A DNA stretch of 64,000 bases from Gelidibacter pelagius (lineage in GTDB: Bacteria > Bacteroidota > Bacteroidia > Flavobacteriales > Flavobacteriaceae), in assembly GCF_017581925.1 (NCBI RefSeq), contig NZ_JAGEVG010000009.1:62001-126000 (forward strand). The letters are read 5' to 3'. The position numbers were made by a program, and so were the translations under genes. This document shows, piece by piece, positions 27,556 to 36,130 of this stretch. The number at the start of each line of letters is the position of its first letter. Positions within the stretch are counted from its first letter, which is position 1. The notes below the pieces were generated by a model. That model was not told the DNA's origin. It searched no databases and worked only from the letters and a program-made list of their open reading frames with translations.

Positions 27556-27939
27556 TTATAAAACAAACGTCTCAAATAGAAGATCCAATTCCTTCTGTGG
27601 ATCTGTGCACAATCCAGAATGTGTTTTGGAACTTTGGATGATGGTGCTTCTTGAAGCCGCCAACCATCTAAATCGGTCCGATACTTCAAATTCTCCAATG
27701 CAGCCTCCTTTCGGACGCCCTTTGCAAACCTCTTCCCATGCTTTTAAGTGATCGTTCAACATCGTGATGTCCAAATCTTCTGAAAAAGCTTCCAGTTTCT
27801 TTTTGTCGATTTTATATTTGACCCCAAGAAAGTTTTTTCGTTTTGAAAAAAGAAGCACGCCAACATTAAAGAATTCTTTCCGCTCAACTTTCGGAACGAT
27901 CCTGATAATGGCATATTCATAAGTCACTTTATCTTGCAT
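27556..27939 (-). CDS. DUF3037 domain protein
   Basis: A 127-residue soluble protein that matches DUF3037 by its N-terminal YEYAIIRIVPKVERKEFFNVG and the FRWLAASRSTIIQSS segment. The start codon overlaps the end of the HipA-like kinase gene by 11 nt, so the two are translationally coupled. The same pair recurs in many genomes, which suggests that the DUF3037 protein is a partner or substrate of the kinase. No biochemical role is established. Confidence 0.88.
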   Translation of the reverse strand: MQDKVTYEYAIIRIVPKVERKEFFNVGVLLFSKRKNFLGVKYKIDKKKLEAFSEDLDITMLNDHLKAWEEVCKGRPKGGCIGEFEVSDRFRWLAASRSTIIQSSKTHSGLCTDPQKELDLLFETFVL

Positions 27940-28708
27940 TTTGAGCTTCTTTTGCTAATACATCAATCATTGAAAGTTTGGTGGTCAGATAAAGGATATA
28001 AGCAGCTCGCATCTCATCTGGGGTGAGCGTTTCGCCTTCATGGATCAACCAATCCTCTGGAATGCTTGCTATAATGTCGACAATTTTTTCAGGAAGAAGT
28101 GACAGTTCAATACTCTTTGCTGCTGCAGGTAATTGTGTGGCCTGCGCCAATAAAACGTGATCTTTAATGAGTGGAAAAGATCGGGTGAGATGGTTCTCCC
28201 AGGTTGGCCAATTGTGATGAAAGTAAAAACTCGCACCGTTATCAATAACCCATAGTTCTTTATTCCAAATCAACAGGTTTGGATTTTTTGGGGTCCGATC
28301 AATATTACTGATAATACTGTCCAATAGTACCAATTTTGAAGCAAGTACGCCATCTATTTGATTCACCAAGGGGTCAAAAGTGATGGCTCCCGATAAGAAG
28401 TGTAGCCCGAGATTGAGACCGACGCTAAACTTCAATAAATCCTGGATTTCTTCGTCAGGTTCAGTTTTGCTGAAGGAATCGTCAAGATTCATAAAAACCA
28501 CTTCCGGAACTTTTAAGCCAATGGTCCTTGCTAATTCACCACCAATAAATTCGGCTATGAGTGCTTTTTTGCCCTGTCCGGCACCCCTGAATTTAAGCAC
28601 ATACATAAATCCATCGTCGGCTTTTACAATTGCAGGAAGTGAGCCGCCTTCGCGTAGAGGGCTAACATATTGCACCACATCAACGGTGCGAATATCGAGT
28701 GTATTCAT
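27929..28708 (-). CDS. HipA-like kinase
   Basis: A 259-residue protein kinase-fold protein of the short HipA-like family (no N-terminal Couple_hipA domain). ATP-binding lysine is in MYVLKFRGAGQGKKA; the catalytic loop is SNIDRTPKNPNLL (Asp and Asn) and the metal-binding Asp is in VIDNGASF. Classical HipA phosphorylates glutamyl-tRNA synthetase as a toxin with HipB antitoxin, but here there is no HipB-like gene; the partner is DUF3037. It may be a signalling kinase or a toxin-like enzyme. The gene is first in a two-gene minus-strand operon. Confidence 0.85.
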   Translation of the reverse strand: MNTLDIRTVDVVQYVSPLREGGSLPAIVKADDGFMYVLKFRGAGQGKKALIAEFIGGELARTIGLKVPEVVFMNLDDSFSKTEPDEEIQDLLKFSVGLNLGLHFLSGAITFDPLVNQIDGVLASKLVLLDSIISNIDRTPKNPNLLIWNKELWVIDNGASFYFHHNWPTWENHLTRSFPLIKDHVLLAQATQLPAAAKSIELSLLPEKIVDIIASIPEDWLIHEGETLTPDEMRAAYILYLTTKLSMIDVLAKEAQNAR

Positions 28709-28812
28709 AGAAACGAAGGTAGTGAAAAAGTAAATTGCTCAGGCATCAAAAAAATACATTATTAAGATCAGACATGATTTTTCAGTCACCCGAGCAATTT
28801 GATTGTTTTTAT

Positions 28813-29700
28813 TTAGCAACAGCCCGTATCTGGTGAGCAAGTAAGACCCTCAGATATCTCAGATAGTTTTATTTTAGGCTTTTCTGACACTGTGCCTTCT
28901 TTTTCGGCGTACACAGTAATGCTGAAAATTCCTGTGGCGTCTTTGTTAAACGCATTTATTTCATCTGCTGAGAGATATTTCGAAAGTATATCATCAGGAA
29001 TGGTAATTGGTTTTTCTTTTTGAATGGTAACGTTTTGAAATCCTCTGTCGGTGATCAATTGCAGGTATTCTGATTTTTGAATGGCACCCGCAACACATCC
29101 TGCATACATTTCCGCATCTTCTTTTAAAGCATCAGGGAGATTCCCTACCAAAACAATATCTGAAATACTAAAGTGGCCGCCCGGTTTGAGTACTCTATGG
29201 ATTTCTCCAATTACCTTTTGTTTATTTGGCACAAGATTCAGTACACAATTACTGACAATCACATCGGCCACATTATCGCTGATGGGCATGGCATCAATGT
29301 CGCCTTCTCTGAATTCCACATTATTATAGCCCAATTTTTCGGCATTGGTACGCGCTTTTTCTATCATGATAGGGGTGAAATCGATACCAATAACTTTTCC
29401 TTCTGAGCCAGTTTCATGTCGTGCCACAAAGCAGTCGTTTCCAGCGCCCGATCCTAAATCGATCACTGTATCGCCTGTTTTGATTTTTGCGAATTGTGTT
29501 GGAAGTCCACATCCTAAACCTAAATCGGCAGCTTCATTGTAGCCATCAGTCTCAGAATAGTCATCCATCATAATATTGTAAATCTTGTTTGAAGGCGTCG
29601 TGGCACCACAGCAGGAAGCTGCGTTTTCTGCTTTTCCTTGTTCGGCAATTCGCGTATAACGTTCTTTGACGATGTCTTTTAATTCTTGTTCTTTTTTCAT
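28813..29700 (-). CDS. arsM: Arsenite methyltransferase
   Basis: SAM-dependent methyltransferase of 295 residues that would methylate arsenite to volatile or excretable methylarsenicals. The SAM site is VIDLGSGAGNDCFVA. As(III)-binding cysteines match the ArsM pattern: the N-terminal SCCG, GLGCGLP, SNCVLNL and AGCVAGA. The C-terminus has further cysteines (LTCSPDTGCC). It lies 39 bp downstream of the arsR gene and is probably transcribed with it. No arsenite pump or arsenate reductase is next to it. Confidence 0.95.
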   Translation of the reverse strand: MKKEQELKDIVKERYTRIAEQGKAENAASCCGATTPSNKIYNIMMDDYSETDGYNEAADLGLGCGLPTQFAKIKTGDTVIDLGSGAGNDCFVARHETGSEGKVIGIDFTPIMIEKARTNAEKLGYNNVEFREGDIDAMPISDNVADVIVSNCVLNLVPNKQKVIGEIHRVLKPGGHFSISDIVLVGNLPDALKEDAEMYAGCVAGAIQKSEYLQLITDRGFQNVTIQKEKPITIPDDILSKYLSADEINAFNKDATGIFSITVYAEKEGTVSEKPKIKLSEISEGLTCSPDTGCC

Positions 29701-29739
29701 GTTAATGAATGTTTTAAAATGATTAGATAATCAGTGATT

Positions 29740-30072
29740 TTAGCAGCAATCGTTCTTAATGGAAACATCTTGATTTAAGAAATTCGATAGAATCTGTTTC
29801 ATTTTTGTCCAATTTTCTGGATTTATACAATAGCAAACTCGAGTGCCTTCAACACTTCCCTGAATTAGACCCAAGTTTTTCAACTCTTTAAGATGTTGTG
29901 AAATAGTTGGTTGTGCAAGACCAATTTCATTGACCAGATCACCGCAAACGCAGGTGTCGATCTTGAAAAGATGTTGTAGGATGGCTACGCGTGCAGGATG
30001 ACCAAATGCTTTGGCGAACACTGCAATTTCGTTTTGCTGGTCCGTAAATATTTCAGTTTTGGATATGCCCAT
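29740..30072 (-). CDS. arsR: ArsR/SmtB family repressor
   Basis: A 110-residue winged-helix metalloregulator that should release DNA when arsenite binds. The metal site is in the recognition region, DTCVCGDLVNEIG (CVC of the classical ELCVCDL box), and the helix-turn-helix is QPTISQHLKELKNLG. Two C-terminal cysteines (NDCC) may add ligands, as in some ArsR proteins. It precedes arsM. A matching dyad operator and promoter lie just upstream. Confidence 0.93.
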   Translation of the reverse strand: MGISKTEIFTDQQNEIAVFAKAFGHPARVAILQHLFKIDTCVCGDLVNEIGLAQPTISQHLKELKNLGLIQGSVEGTRVCYCINPENWTKMKQILSNFLNQDVSIKNDCC

Positions 30073-30087
30073 AATTCAATAAATTAC

Positions 30088-30109
30088 TTCATTGCAATAT
30101 TACGATGAA
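30088..30109. promoter_or_regulatory. ArsR operator candidate
   Basis: A 22-bp imperfect dyad (TTCATTGCAAT mirrored by ATTACGATGAA, 18 of 22 positions symmetric) lying 16 nt upstream of the arsR start and downstream of the -7 element. This is the position expected for autorepression by ArsR. Specific binding is inferred. Confidence 0.6.
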
Positions 30110-30121
30110 TGACTTTCTTAT

Positions 30122-30129
30122 CAAAGATA
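30122..30129 (-). promoter_or_regulatory. -7 promoter element (TATCTTTG) of arsR-arsM
   Basis: On the minus strand TATCTTTG matches TAnnTTTG exactly. A TTTC lies 17 nt farther upstream in the -33 position, close to the TTTG consensus. The ArsR dyad lies immediately downstream. Confidence 0.6.
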
Positions 30130-30210
30130 TTTTTTATTTATTTTTTGAAAGTTGTGCAGAAATTGCCCCCTGAAAAATATAACTCCTGATTGAATTAAAT
30201 GAGATAAAAA

Positions 30211-31002
30211 TTAAGGCTTTTTACTGTAGAATTTGAGTACAGCCCGCTTGCGCATTTTATTGGAATAGGCCCGGAGTCGTTTTTGTCTTCGTTTTACTTT
30301 AATGAATTTCAGTCTCATATCGTCATAATAGAGGCTTAATATCAAAATGACTACACCAAGAATCAGGGTGTTCAATTTCAATTCTAAGGTTGAATAAAAA
30401 AACCCTGCGGATAGTCCCCCTAAGAAGAAGAAGGCAATGATATACAATCGGAGTTTTATGGTCGATTTTATTTCTTTCCTGTTAGGGTGTGTTTTTGGAA
30501 AAAACAATTGTGAAAGCTCAATACCTAAATCTGTAAACAACCCTGTAAGATGCGTCGTTCTCACTACGGCATTTGAAAGTTTGGTGACGAAGGAGTTCTG
30601 CAGTCCCATGGCGAAAAGCAACAAACACACCATAAGCTCAGGATAATTAAATTGTGGAATATTGCTCATAATGGCAACTCCAGATAAAATCACACATTCA
30701 ATGAGCGTTGGGATAACGAAAACATTGAGTTTTTTGTTTTCTTTAAAAGTTTCAATCAGTATGTTTGATGAAAATGAGCCAAAGAGAAATGAGAAAATAT
30801 AAAGAAAATAAATTGTCCCCTTCCAAAATTTAAAATCTGCCACATCTCTTATAAATAGCGCAAAATGGCCAGTCACGTTTGTGGTCAATTCGTTGAATGC
30901 CAAAATACCTGAAACGTTCACAATTCCGGCAACAAAAGATAGGACGATGGCAATCCGAAGATTGTGCTGTACTGTTCTTTTTTTTCCTTGATGTTTAAAC
31001 AT
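30211..31002 (-). CDS. DUF1275 (YoaK family) membrane protein
   Basis: A 263-residue protein with about six hydrophobic helices. FVAGIVNVSGILAFNELTTNVTGHF and LTGLFTDLGIELSQLFF are the two conserved DUF1275 blocks. The C-terminus is strongly basic (RRQKRLRAYSNKMRKRAVLKFYSKK). The family has no established substrate; proposed roles as a transporter are untested. It is a separate gene 138 bp upstream of arsR on the same strand. Confidence 0.87.
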   Translation of the reverse strand: MFKHQGKKRTVQHNLRIAIVLSFVAGIVNVSGILAFNELTTNVTGHFALFIRDVADFKFWKGTIYFLYIFSFLFGSFSSNILIETFKENKKLNVFVIPTLIECVILSGVAIMSNIPQFNYPELMVCLLLFAMGLQNSFVTKLSNAVVRTTHLTGLFTDLGIELSQLFFPKTHPNRKEIKSTIKLRLYIIAFFFLGGLSAGFFYSTLELKLNTLILGVVILILSLYYDDMRLKFIKVKRRQKRLRAYSNKMRKRAVLKFYSKKP

Positions 31003-31052
31003 TTAGATTTCTATGGTTAGGTGATAACTTACGATTTTATATTGACACAAGA

Positions 31053-31619
31053 TTATTTTAAGACCGAGTTTTTCATATCGAATACCAATCCAATATAGGT
31101 ATTGTTGTTAAACTCGAATTCATCTATTTTTTCCCATCCCAGCTTTTTAGTGTGTGCCTTTTCGGAAATGATGTTGACCTTATTTATGAAGGTAATCGAA
31201 ACTGGATATTTCTTAAAGAATTCAATTCTCATTTCTTCAAAAAGTTGGTTTAAAACTCCTTTCCCTCTATAGTTTTCATCAATACAAACGGGGCCATATT
31301 GAAAACTGTTTTCAGTGGTAATGGGAGTTCCATGAAAAGACAATTTCGGAAATCGGGAGACCATAAAATTGAAGATTTCCCATTGTTCAAAATACGTCCA
31401 ACTTCCCGCAAAGGCGTAGGCGACAATACCCTCGTTTTCATTCTCTGCGATAAATACACCATTTTGTTGAAGGATGTCTTCAATTTGAGAACTTGTAAAA
31501 GGCGTCGTCACAAAACCTTTTTGCCGTTCAACAGCATTGAGATTTCTGTACAAATATTTTTCCTGAAGTGATAGAATACCGGGAATGTCATCCGTATGTC
31601 CTATACGTGTTTTTATCAT
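31053..31619 (-). CDS. GNAT family N-acetyltransferase
   Basis: A 188-residue acetyltransferase. The acetyl-CoA pyrophosphate site is visible as ENYRGKGVLNQLFEEM (Q/RxxGxG/A type), preceded by the beta-strand FQYGPVCID. The N-terminus IRTGHTDDIPGILSLQEKYL-type start (here TRIGHTDDIPGIL) is typical. The acceptor is unknown. It lies 50 bp upstream of the DUF1275 gene, same strand. Confidence 0.85.
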   Translation of the reverse strand: MIKTRIGHTDDIPGILSLQEKYLYRNLNAVERQKGFVTTPFTSSQIEDILQQNGVFIAENENEGIVAYAFAGSWTYFEQWEIFNFMVSRFPKLSFHGTPITTENSFQYGPVCIDENYRGKGVLNQLFEEMRIEFFKKYPVSITFINKVNIISEKAHTKKLGWEKIDEFEFNNNTYIGLVFDMKNSVLK

Positions 31620-31798
31620 TTGAAATGAGTTTTAAAATGCCAACATTTCGGATAAGATCAGCAATGCCGTTGGGGCAGCTAATTTAACAAATTAATGCGG
31701 ATCGTTAAGCTCAGGTGTTGACTTTTTAGAGTAGGCAGTTAGCTTACACAAATGGCTGAGGTTTAGAGATGTGATTAGACCTGTTTTCCGTGGAGGTT

Positions 31799-32380
31799 TT
31801 AAACACTCTTAGTTTCTGGCTTTATTTGAAGGTGGTCCATACGCTTGCCCACCAATATTTTTCCTCCAACGGATTTAAAGCCCAATTTTAAATATAATTT
31901 TTTGGCCTTCGGATTTTCCTCATCTACCAAGAGCCCAATAGTTTGTCTTTTTTGGGTGACATAGTAATTGATTAAGAACTTGAGCATTGTTGCACCTATC
32001 CCTTTGCCCTGTTGGTTAGGGTTCACACCTAACGAATCGATATAATACTCACCTGATTGTGTTTCATCTTCTGGATTGAAGTCTGTCTTAAATTGTGATT
32101 TTATATACTGACTGATCGGGAGTCGCAATTGATTTAACTGCGATCCGTCGTAGATGTTGACAGCAGCAATAATTTGATCATTATCTTCTGCCACAAAACA
32201 GTTTTGATACGAATATTGATTCTGCTCTTGATGTATGAAATGGATTAAAAAATCTCTCGCTTTATTTGGGTCCTTTTGACCAATAAATTCACATACAATG
32301 TCTTCCATGGCCAATAGTAAATGAGTGGCGATGGCTGCTGAATCTTCTCTGTTTGCTTTTCTTATCTTTATTGAGGTCAT
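31799..32380 (-). CDS. GNAT family N-acetyltransferase
   Basis: A 193-residue acetyltransferase with KIRKANREDSAAIATHLL at its N-terminus and the acetyl-CoA motif NPNQQGKGIGATMLKFL. The C-terminal DEENPKAKKLYLKLGFKSVG is the standard final GNAT segment. Substrate unknown. It is separated by about 180 bp from the GNAT gene downstream, and the two are not close copies. Confidence 0.87.
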   Translation of the reverse strand: MTSIKIRKANREDSAAIATHLLLAMEDIVCEFIGQKDPNKARDFLIHFIHQEQNQYSYQNCFVAEDNDQIIAAVNIYDGSQLNQLRLPISQYIKSQFKTDFNPEDETQSGEYYIDSLGVNPNQQGKGIGATMLKFLINYYVTQKRQTIGLLVDEENPKAKKLYLKLGFKSVGGKILVGKRMDHLQIKPETKSV

Positions 32381-32433
32381 AGTGTTTTACTGAGTCTTTA
32401 TTGGGTATGAGATTGGTTTTTTTACACTATTTT

Positions 32434-32799
32434 CTATCTCATATAATAGATGTAAACTGCAAATTTAAAAATTTGAGACATATCTGATTCGTTGATTTTA
32501 GTGTAGGTCTTTAAATAGTCAGAGGTCATTTTGTCAATGTCAAAATCGGATAAATCGGCATAATTGAAGTCAGACTTGTTGTAATATTTAGATTTTGTTG
32601 ATTGTGAAATCTCTCTGCACAAATCATTCTTTAAATTTCTGATATAGGCAACGCGCTCTTGATCATAAGGTCCAAGATTGTAATATTTTAATCTCCGTTT
32701 TATCTTCTTTTCGATTTTTTTAAAATCTGAAGAATCACGTTCGTAGACTACATCGCTAAAACAAATATAGTCATAGGTTTTATCTGGTTTTTGTCCCAT
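32434..32799 (-). CDS. Hypothetical protein
   Basis: A 121-residue soluble protein rich in Lys, Tyr and Asp, with no signal peptide or membrane helix. A basic helix (KKIEKKIKRRLKYYN) lies in the first half and several aromatic residues in the second (YNKSDFNYADLSDFDIDKM). I do not recognise the family. It is 53 bp upstream of a GNAT gene on the same strand and may be cotranscribed. The regular ATG start and length make it a real gene rather than a chance frame. Confidence 0.6.
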   Translation of the reverse strand: MGQKPDKTYDYICFSDVVYERDSSDFKKIEKKIKRRLKYYNLGPYDQERVAYIRNLKNDLCREISQSTKSKYYNKSDFNYADLSDFDIDKMTSDYLKTYTKINESDMSQIFKFAVYIYYMR

Positions 32800-33027
32800 T
32801 ACTACTTTCTGGTTTATGCGTTTTTTTACATTTTTTTCTCAGTATAAATTATACCAATTTAATTTCTTAATGTCGTGTTCATTTCTATGAGATTTAATGC
32901 GATATTTAAAATCATAGTCGGTATTAATCAGAAGATCATTGAAAGCCATCCTAACAATATGAAATCCGTTTTCGATATTATCAAAAACGGATTTCTCATG
33001 CATGATTTGATTAGTCTGTGCCTGAGC

Positions 33028-33729
33028 TTATGAGGGGTCAACATTGATTTCCTCAGAAGTACCTTTGTTTTTTAAAGCGTTCTTTTCACAAGTTTTACAA
33101 AGTTCAGAAATGCCTTTCTGCTCCCATGATTCCTTTACAGTTCCGTTGGAGATGCCTTCTCTGCCTCTAATGTGTTGACAGTCTTCGAAAATGTGGTATT
33201 TGTTTCCGGCGGTGGTCCAATAGACATTATCGTTGTCAAAATTTAATTCTTTTAGAGTGGTCGTTTGTTCGTTGATTTCCTTGGTGTATTGTTCAACCGA
33301 AGGCGGATTGAAATCGACCCCAGAAATACCGGCAATCAACATAGCGACGACTGCTATACTACCGGCAATTCCTTTAGTTTTTCCGTCAAGATCTTTGTTC
33401 ATGAAAATAAGGATGACTAAAGGCAAAAATGCCAATACGCCCATGATGGCGCCCAACTGATTTTGAACAAAGAATCTTGTCTTGTCCTTTTCAGAGGCAG
33501 GATCTAACCGATTTGCTTTTTTCCAAAGCATGGACCCGGTGATGGATAGGGCTAAAATGGCCACAATAACAACGATCAACCACACTAGGGTTTCGTTATT
33601 GATTAATTTAAAAATGGCAAAGATCTGACCTGCAATAGCAATGATCCAGGCCAACATTGCGAAAAGTCGCAACTGTTTTGCTTTCCCTTTGCTTTCAGGA
33701 CTTGCTTCAAATACTTTTTGATCTGGCAT
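33028..33729 (-). CDS. Membrane protein with C-terminal Cys motif
   Basis: The frame opens at 33762, but ATG 33729 (MPDQKVFEASPES) is the likelier start. Four hydrophobic helices lie roughly at residues 20-40, 48-68, 85-108 and 112-132 of this form. The soluble C-terminal part has YHIFEDCQHIRGREG followed by ISELCKTCEK. That YH-x-C ... C-x2-C pattern resembles the small metal-binding Ada-like domain appended to some nucleases and competence proteins, so a zinc site is likely. The function is unknown. Confidence 0.65.
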   Translation of the reverse strand: MPDQKVFEASPESKGKAKQLRLFAMLAWIIAIAGQIFAIFKLINNETLVWLIVVIVAILALSITGSMLWKKANRLDPASEKDKTRFFVQNQLGAIMGVLAFLPLVILIFMNKDLDGKTKGIAGSIAVVAMLIAGISGVDFNPPSVEQYTKEINEQTTTLKELNFDNDNVYWTTAGNKYHIFEDCQHIRGREGISNGTVKESWEQKGISELCKTCEKNALKNKGTSEEINVDPS

Positions 33730-34108
33730 AATTCTGGTTTTAATAGTTAGGTTTTTTCTCAATGTAATATGCTTGTTCAGATACTATAAGTAGCAACTGG
33801 TCAGCACGTTTCACTAATTATCTCAATCGGCAAATATAGAACAAGTTTGACTCTTTTGAAATACCGACTCTTCATTTAATATAAAAGACTTCGAGTGCTT
33901 AGGGTTTGGTTGTGTCTAAGACCAATTACCGCTTTTGCTTGAACGATCTTTTTAAACGAATTGAGGCCTCATTTTTTTAAACCTTGATAAAATCTTATAT
34001 TCGAAACAGGCACTATTTTTTACAACAGAAATAATAGACTTTCGGATGTAAATACACTGCTAATTTGATTAGAAGTATTAATTTCACCTGTCAAAGAAGA
34101 AAAGTTTT
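33730..34108. other. Gene-free stretch
   Basis: About 380 bp between divergent genes, AT-rich. A 10-bp palindrome TGAGGCCTCA followed by seven T lies near 33963. I see no gene and no clear promoter. Confidence 0.5.
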
Positions 34109-35032
34109 ATGAAAATTCAGAAAGACAAACCTTGGATTGTAATTTATTCGGTAATGGCAATAGTATTAATTGCTGTTCATTATTTATTGGAACTGAATAT
34201 TTTTGATCCTTGGGAAGAATATATTCCTGTATTCAAAAAGTTGAGCATCAGCCTGTTTTTAATTTCTTTAATCCTTCTAATTAGTAAAATTATTTCGAGG
34301 ATAGTCGATAGCCAAAACTATCTTGAAGGCGATCGCTATAATCTATTGCGAATTATAAGATTTCTTACAATTGTATTGAACCTTATTGTTGTCGTCGCTT
34401 TTTTGTTTCAAAATATCTACGCGGCAGCGGTCAGTTTTGGTTTAATTTCTCTGGTTTTAGGATTCGCGTTACAAGCGCCTATTGCATCATTTATAGCTTG
34501 GGTCTATTTGATTTTCCGACGCTCTTACTTGGTAGGCGATCGTATTCAGATCAACGGACTTCGTGGTGATGTCATAGAAATAAGTTATTTGGACACTATA
34601 ATTTTGGAGTGTAGTGGCGATTATTTAGGCAATGATAGATCAAGTGGACGGGTGATCCGGTTTCCTAACAGCTTGATTTTAAGAGAGGAAATTATTAATT
34701 ATTCTGGTCCCCAACTTCCATTTATATGGAATGAAACAGCCATTCAAGTAGCCTATACCAGCAACTTACAGTTTGTGGAAGACTGTTTGTTGAAAGCTGC
34801 CAGTGATGATTTTAAAGAGCGCTATCCTGAACGTTTAACCAGTAAGAATAAGCAATGGGAACCTGCCGTCTATTTCAGGATCAACACATTTGCCTGGATG
34901 GAAGCCGTCATTTCCTACCCTGTAGAACCACAAGATACTACTGGACGGCGCAATCGAATTTTAAGAGCAGCTTTGCCAATGTTGAATGCAGAACCAGATA
35001 AGGTGAGGTTTCCTGAAGGTGCCTTGCGCTAA
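34109..35032 (+). CDS. MscS family mechanosensitive ion channel
   Basis: A 307-residue small-conductance channel protein that releases solutes on hypo-osmotic shock. Three N-terminal helices (about 9-27, 43-62, 85-105) precede the pore helix region SFGLISLVLGFALQAPIASFIAW, which has the Gly/Ala packing pattern of MscS TM3. The beta domain follows with VGDRIQINGLRGDVIEISYLDT, the strongest family signature. It is monocistronic, followed by a dyad repeat copy. Confidence 0.9.
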   Translation: MKIQKDKPWIVIYSVMAIVLIAVHYLLELNIFDPWEEYIPVFKKLSISLFLISLILLISKIISRIVDSQNYLEGDRYNLLRIIRFLTIVLNLIVVVAFLFQNIYAAAVSFGLISLVLGFALQAPIASFIAWVYLIFRRSYLVGDRIQINGLRGDVIEISYLDTIILECSGDYLGNDRSSGRVIRFPNSLILREEIINYSGPQLPFIWNETAIQVAYTSNLQFVEDCLLKAASDDFKERYPERLTSKNKQWEPAVYFRINTFAWMEAVISYPVEPQDTTGRRNRILRAALPMLNAEPDKVRFPEGALR

Positions 35033-35043
35033 AATTAGGTTGA

Positions 35044-35073
35044 TTCCCACGAGTGGGTTTTAATACCCCGAGG
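35044..35073. repeat. Dyad repeat, copy 2
   Basis: CCCAC-N2-GTGGG followed by TTTTAATACCCCGAGG, 26 of 30 positions identical to 2801-2830. It begins 12 nt after the mscS stop codon. The second hairpin present in copy 1 is not conserved here. Confidence 0.6.
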
Positions 35074-35194
35074 TTCTTGATTTAGGAATACGCCATGGAA
35101 TACTCCAAAGCAGGATAGGATGGCCCCTAATGAATGGGCCTGCACCGTAATTACAGTGATAGTTCTACTGCTTAAGTTCTGCTGGCAGTCAATA

Positions 35195-36061
35195 TTATTT
35201 TTTTCCAATTAGCGTTGCGATTGGCTTATCATTTCTACTCCATTCACTCCATGAACCAACATAAAGTTTTGGGATTTCCAGTCCAGCGTGGGCTATTGCT
35301 AAAAGGGTATGACAAGCCGTAACACCCGATCCACAATGAACAATTATGCTTTCGCTTTTAGCATTTTTAAATATATTTTCATATTTAATCTTTAATTCAC
35401 TCGGAGATAGAAACTGACCATTTTTCTTTAAGTTTTCTGAAAAAGGGATATTAATTGCCCCTGGAATATGTCCCGCAATCAAATCTATTGGTTCAGTTTT
35501 TCCATTATAGCGATCAGCATCCCGAACGTCAATTACGGTATGGTTTTCCATCTGTGAAACCTTTTCAACCTCATCAAGATCTGCCATTGGAAGTTTCCAA
35601 TCATTGAATTCATACATTTCTGTATTATTGATGATTTCTGTTTTTGAGCTCATTGGGAAGTTGATCTTCTCCGCTTCTTGAATTCCACCATTTAAAACTT
35701 GGACTTTCTTATGGCCAATTGACCTTAGCATCCACCAGAATCTTGCCGCAGCACTTGAGCCATTTTGATCATCGTAAATTACGACGTGACTTGTTTTAGA
35801 TATTCCGATATTTGATAATGTTTTAGCGAAATCTTCAATTTTTGGGAGTGGATGTCTGCCTCCAATTGATGGATCTTTGTTAACTTCAGCAAGATCAGTG
35901 TTTAGATCAACAAATAGAGCGCCTTTTAAATGTTTTGATCCATAATTTGATTTAGCGTCTTTTCCACTACTAGCATCAACAATTACAATGTTTTCAGTTG
36001 CATATAATTTAAGCAATTCTGATGCTTGAATTATTGGAGAAATAGTTATATCCATTTTCAT
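35195..36061 (-). CDS. Sulfurtransferase (two rhodanese domains)
   Basis: A 288-residue thiosulfate or 3-mercaptopyruvate sulfurtransferase, cytoplasmic (no signal peptide). The N-terminal rhodanese domain is inactive-type; the C-terminal one has the catalytic loop CGSGVTAC with the nucleophilic cysteine. The loop CG(S/P)GVTA favours 3-mercaptopyruvate sulfurtransferase (SseA-like) over thiosulfate rhodanese. VIDVRDADRYNG and IPGAINIPF are the usual rhodanese boxes. It lies 69 bp downstream of the S41 peptidase gene. Confidence 0.9.
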   Translation of the reverse strand: MKMDITISPIIQASELLKLYATENIVIVDASSGKDAKSNYGSKHLKGALFVDLNTDLAEVNKDPSIGGRHPLPKIEDFAKTLSNIGISKTSHVVIYDDQNGSSAAARFWWMLRSIGHKKVQVLNGGIQEAEKINFPMSSKTEIINNTEMYEFNDWKLPMADLDEVEKVSQMENHTVIDVRDADRYNGKTEPIDLIAGHIPGAINIPFSENLKKNGQFLSPSELKIKYENIFKNAKSESIIVHCGSGVTACHTLLAIAHAGLEIPKLYVGSWSEWSRNDKPIATLIGKK

Positions 36062-36130
36062 TATTATTTATCTATATTTTGCTTGCGTAATGATGTTGCA
36101 CAACCTTTAGTTTATATCACTTTGGTGTGT

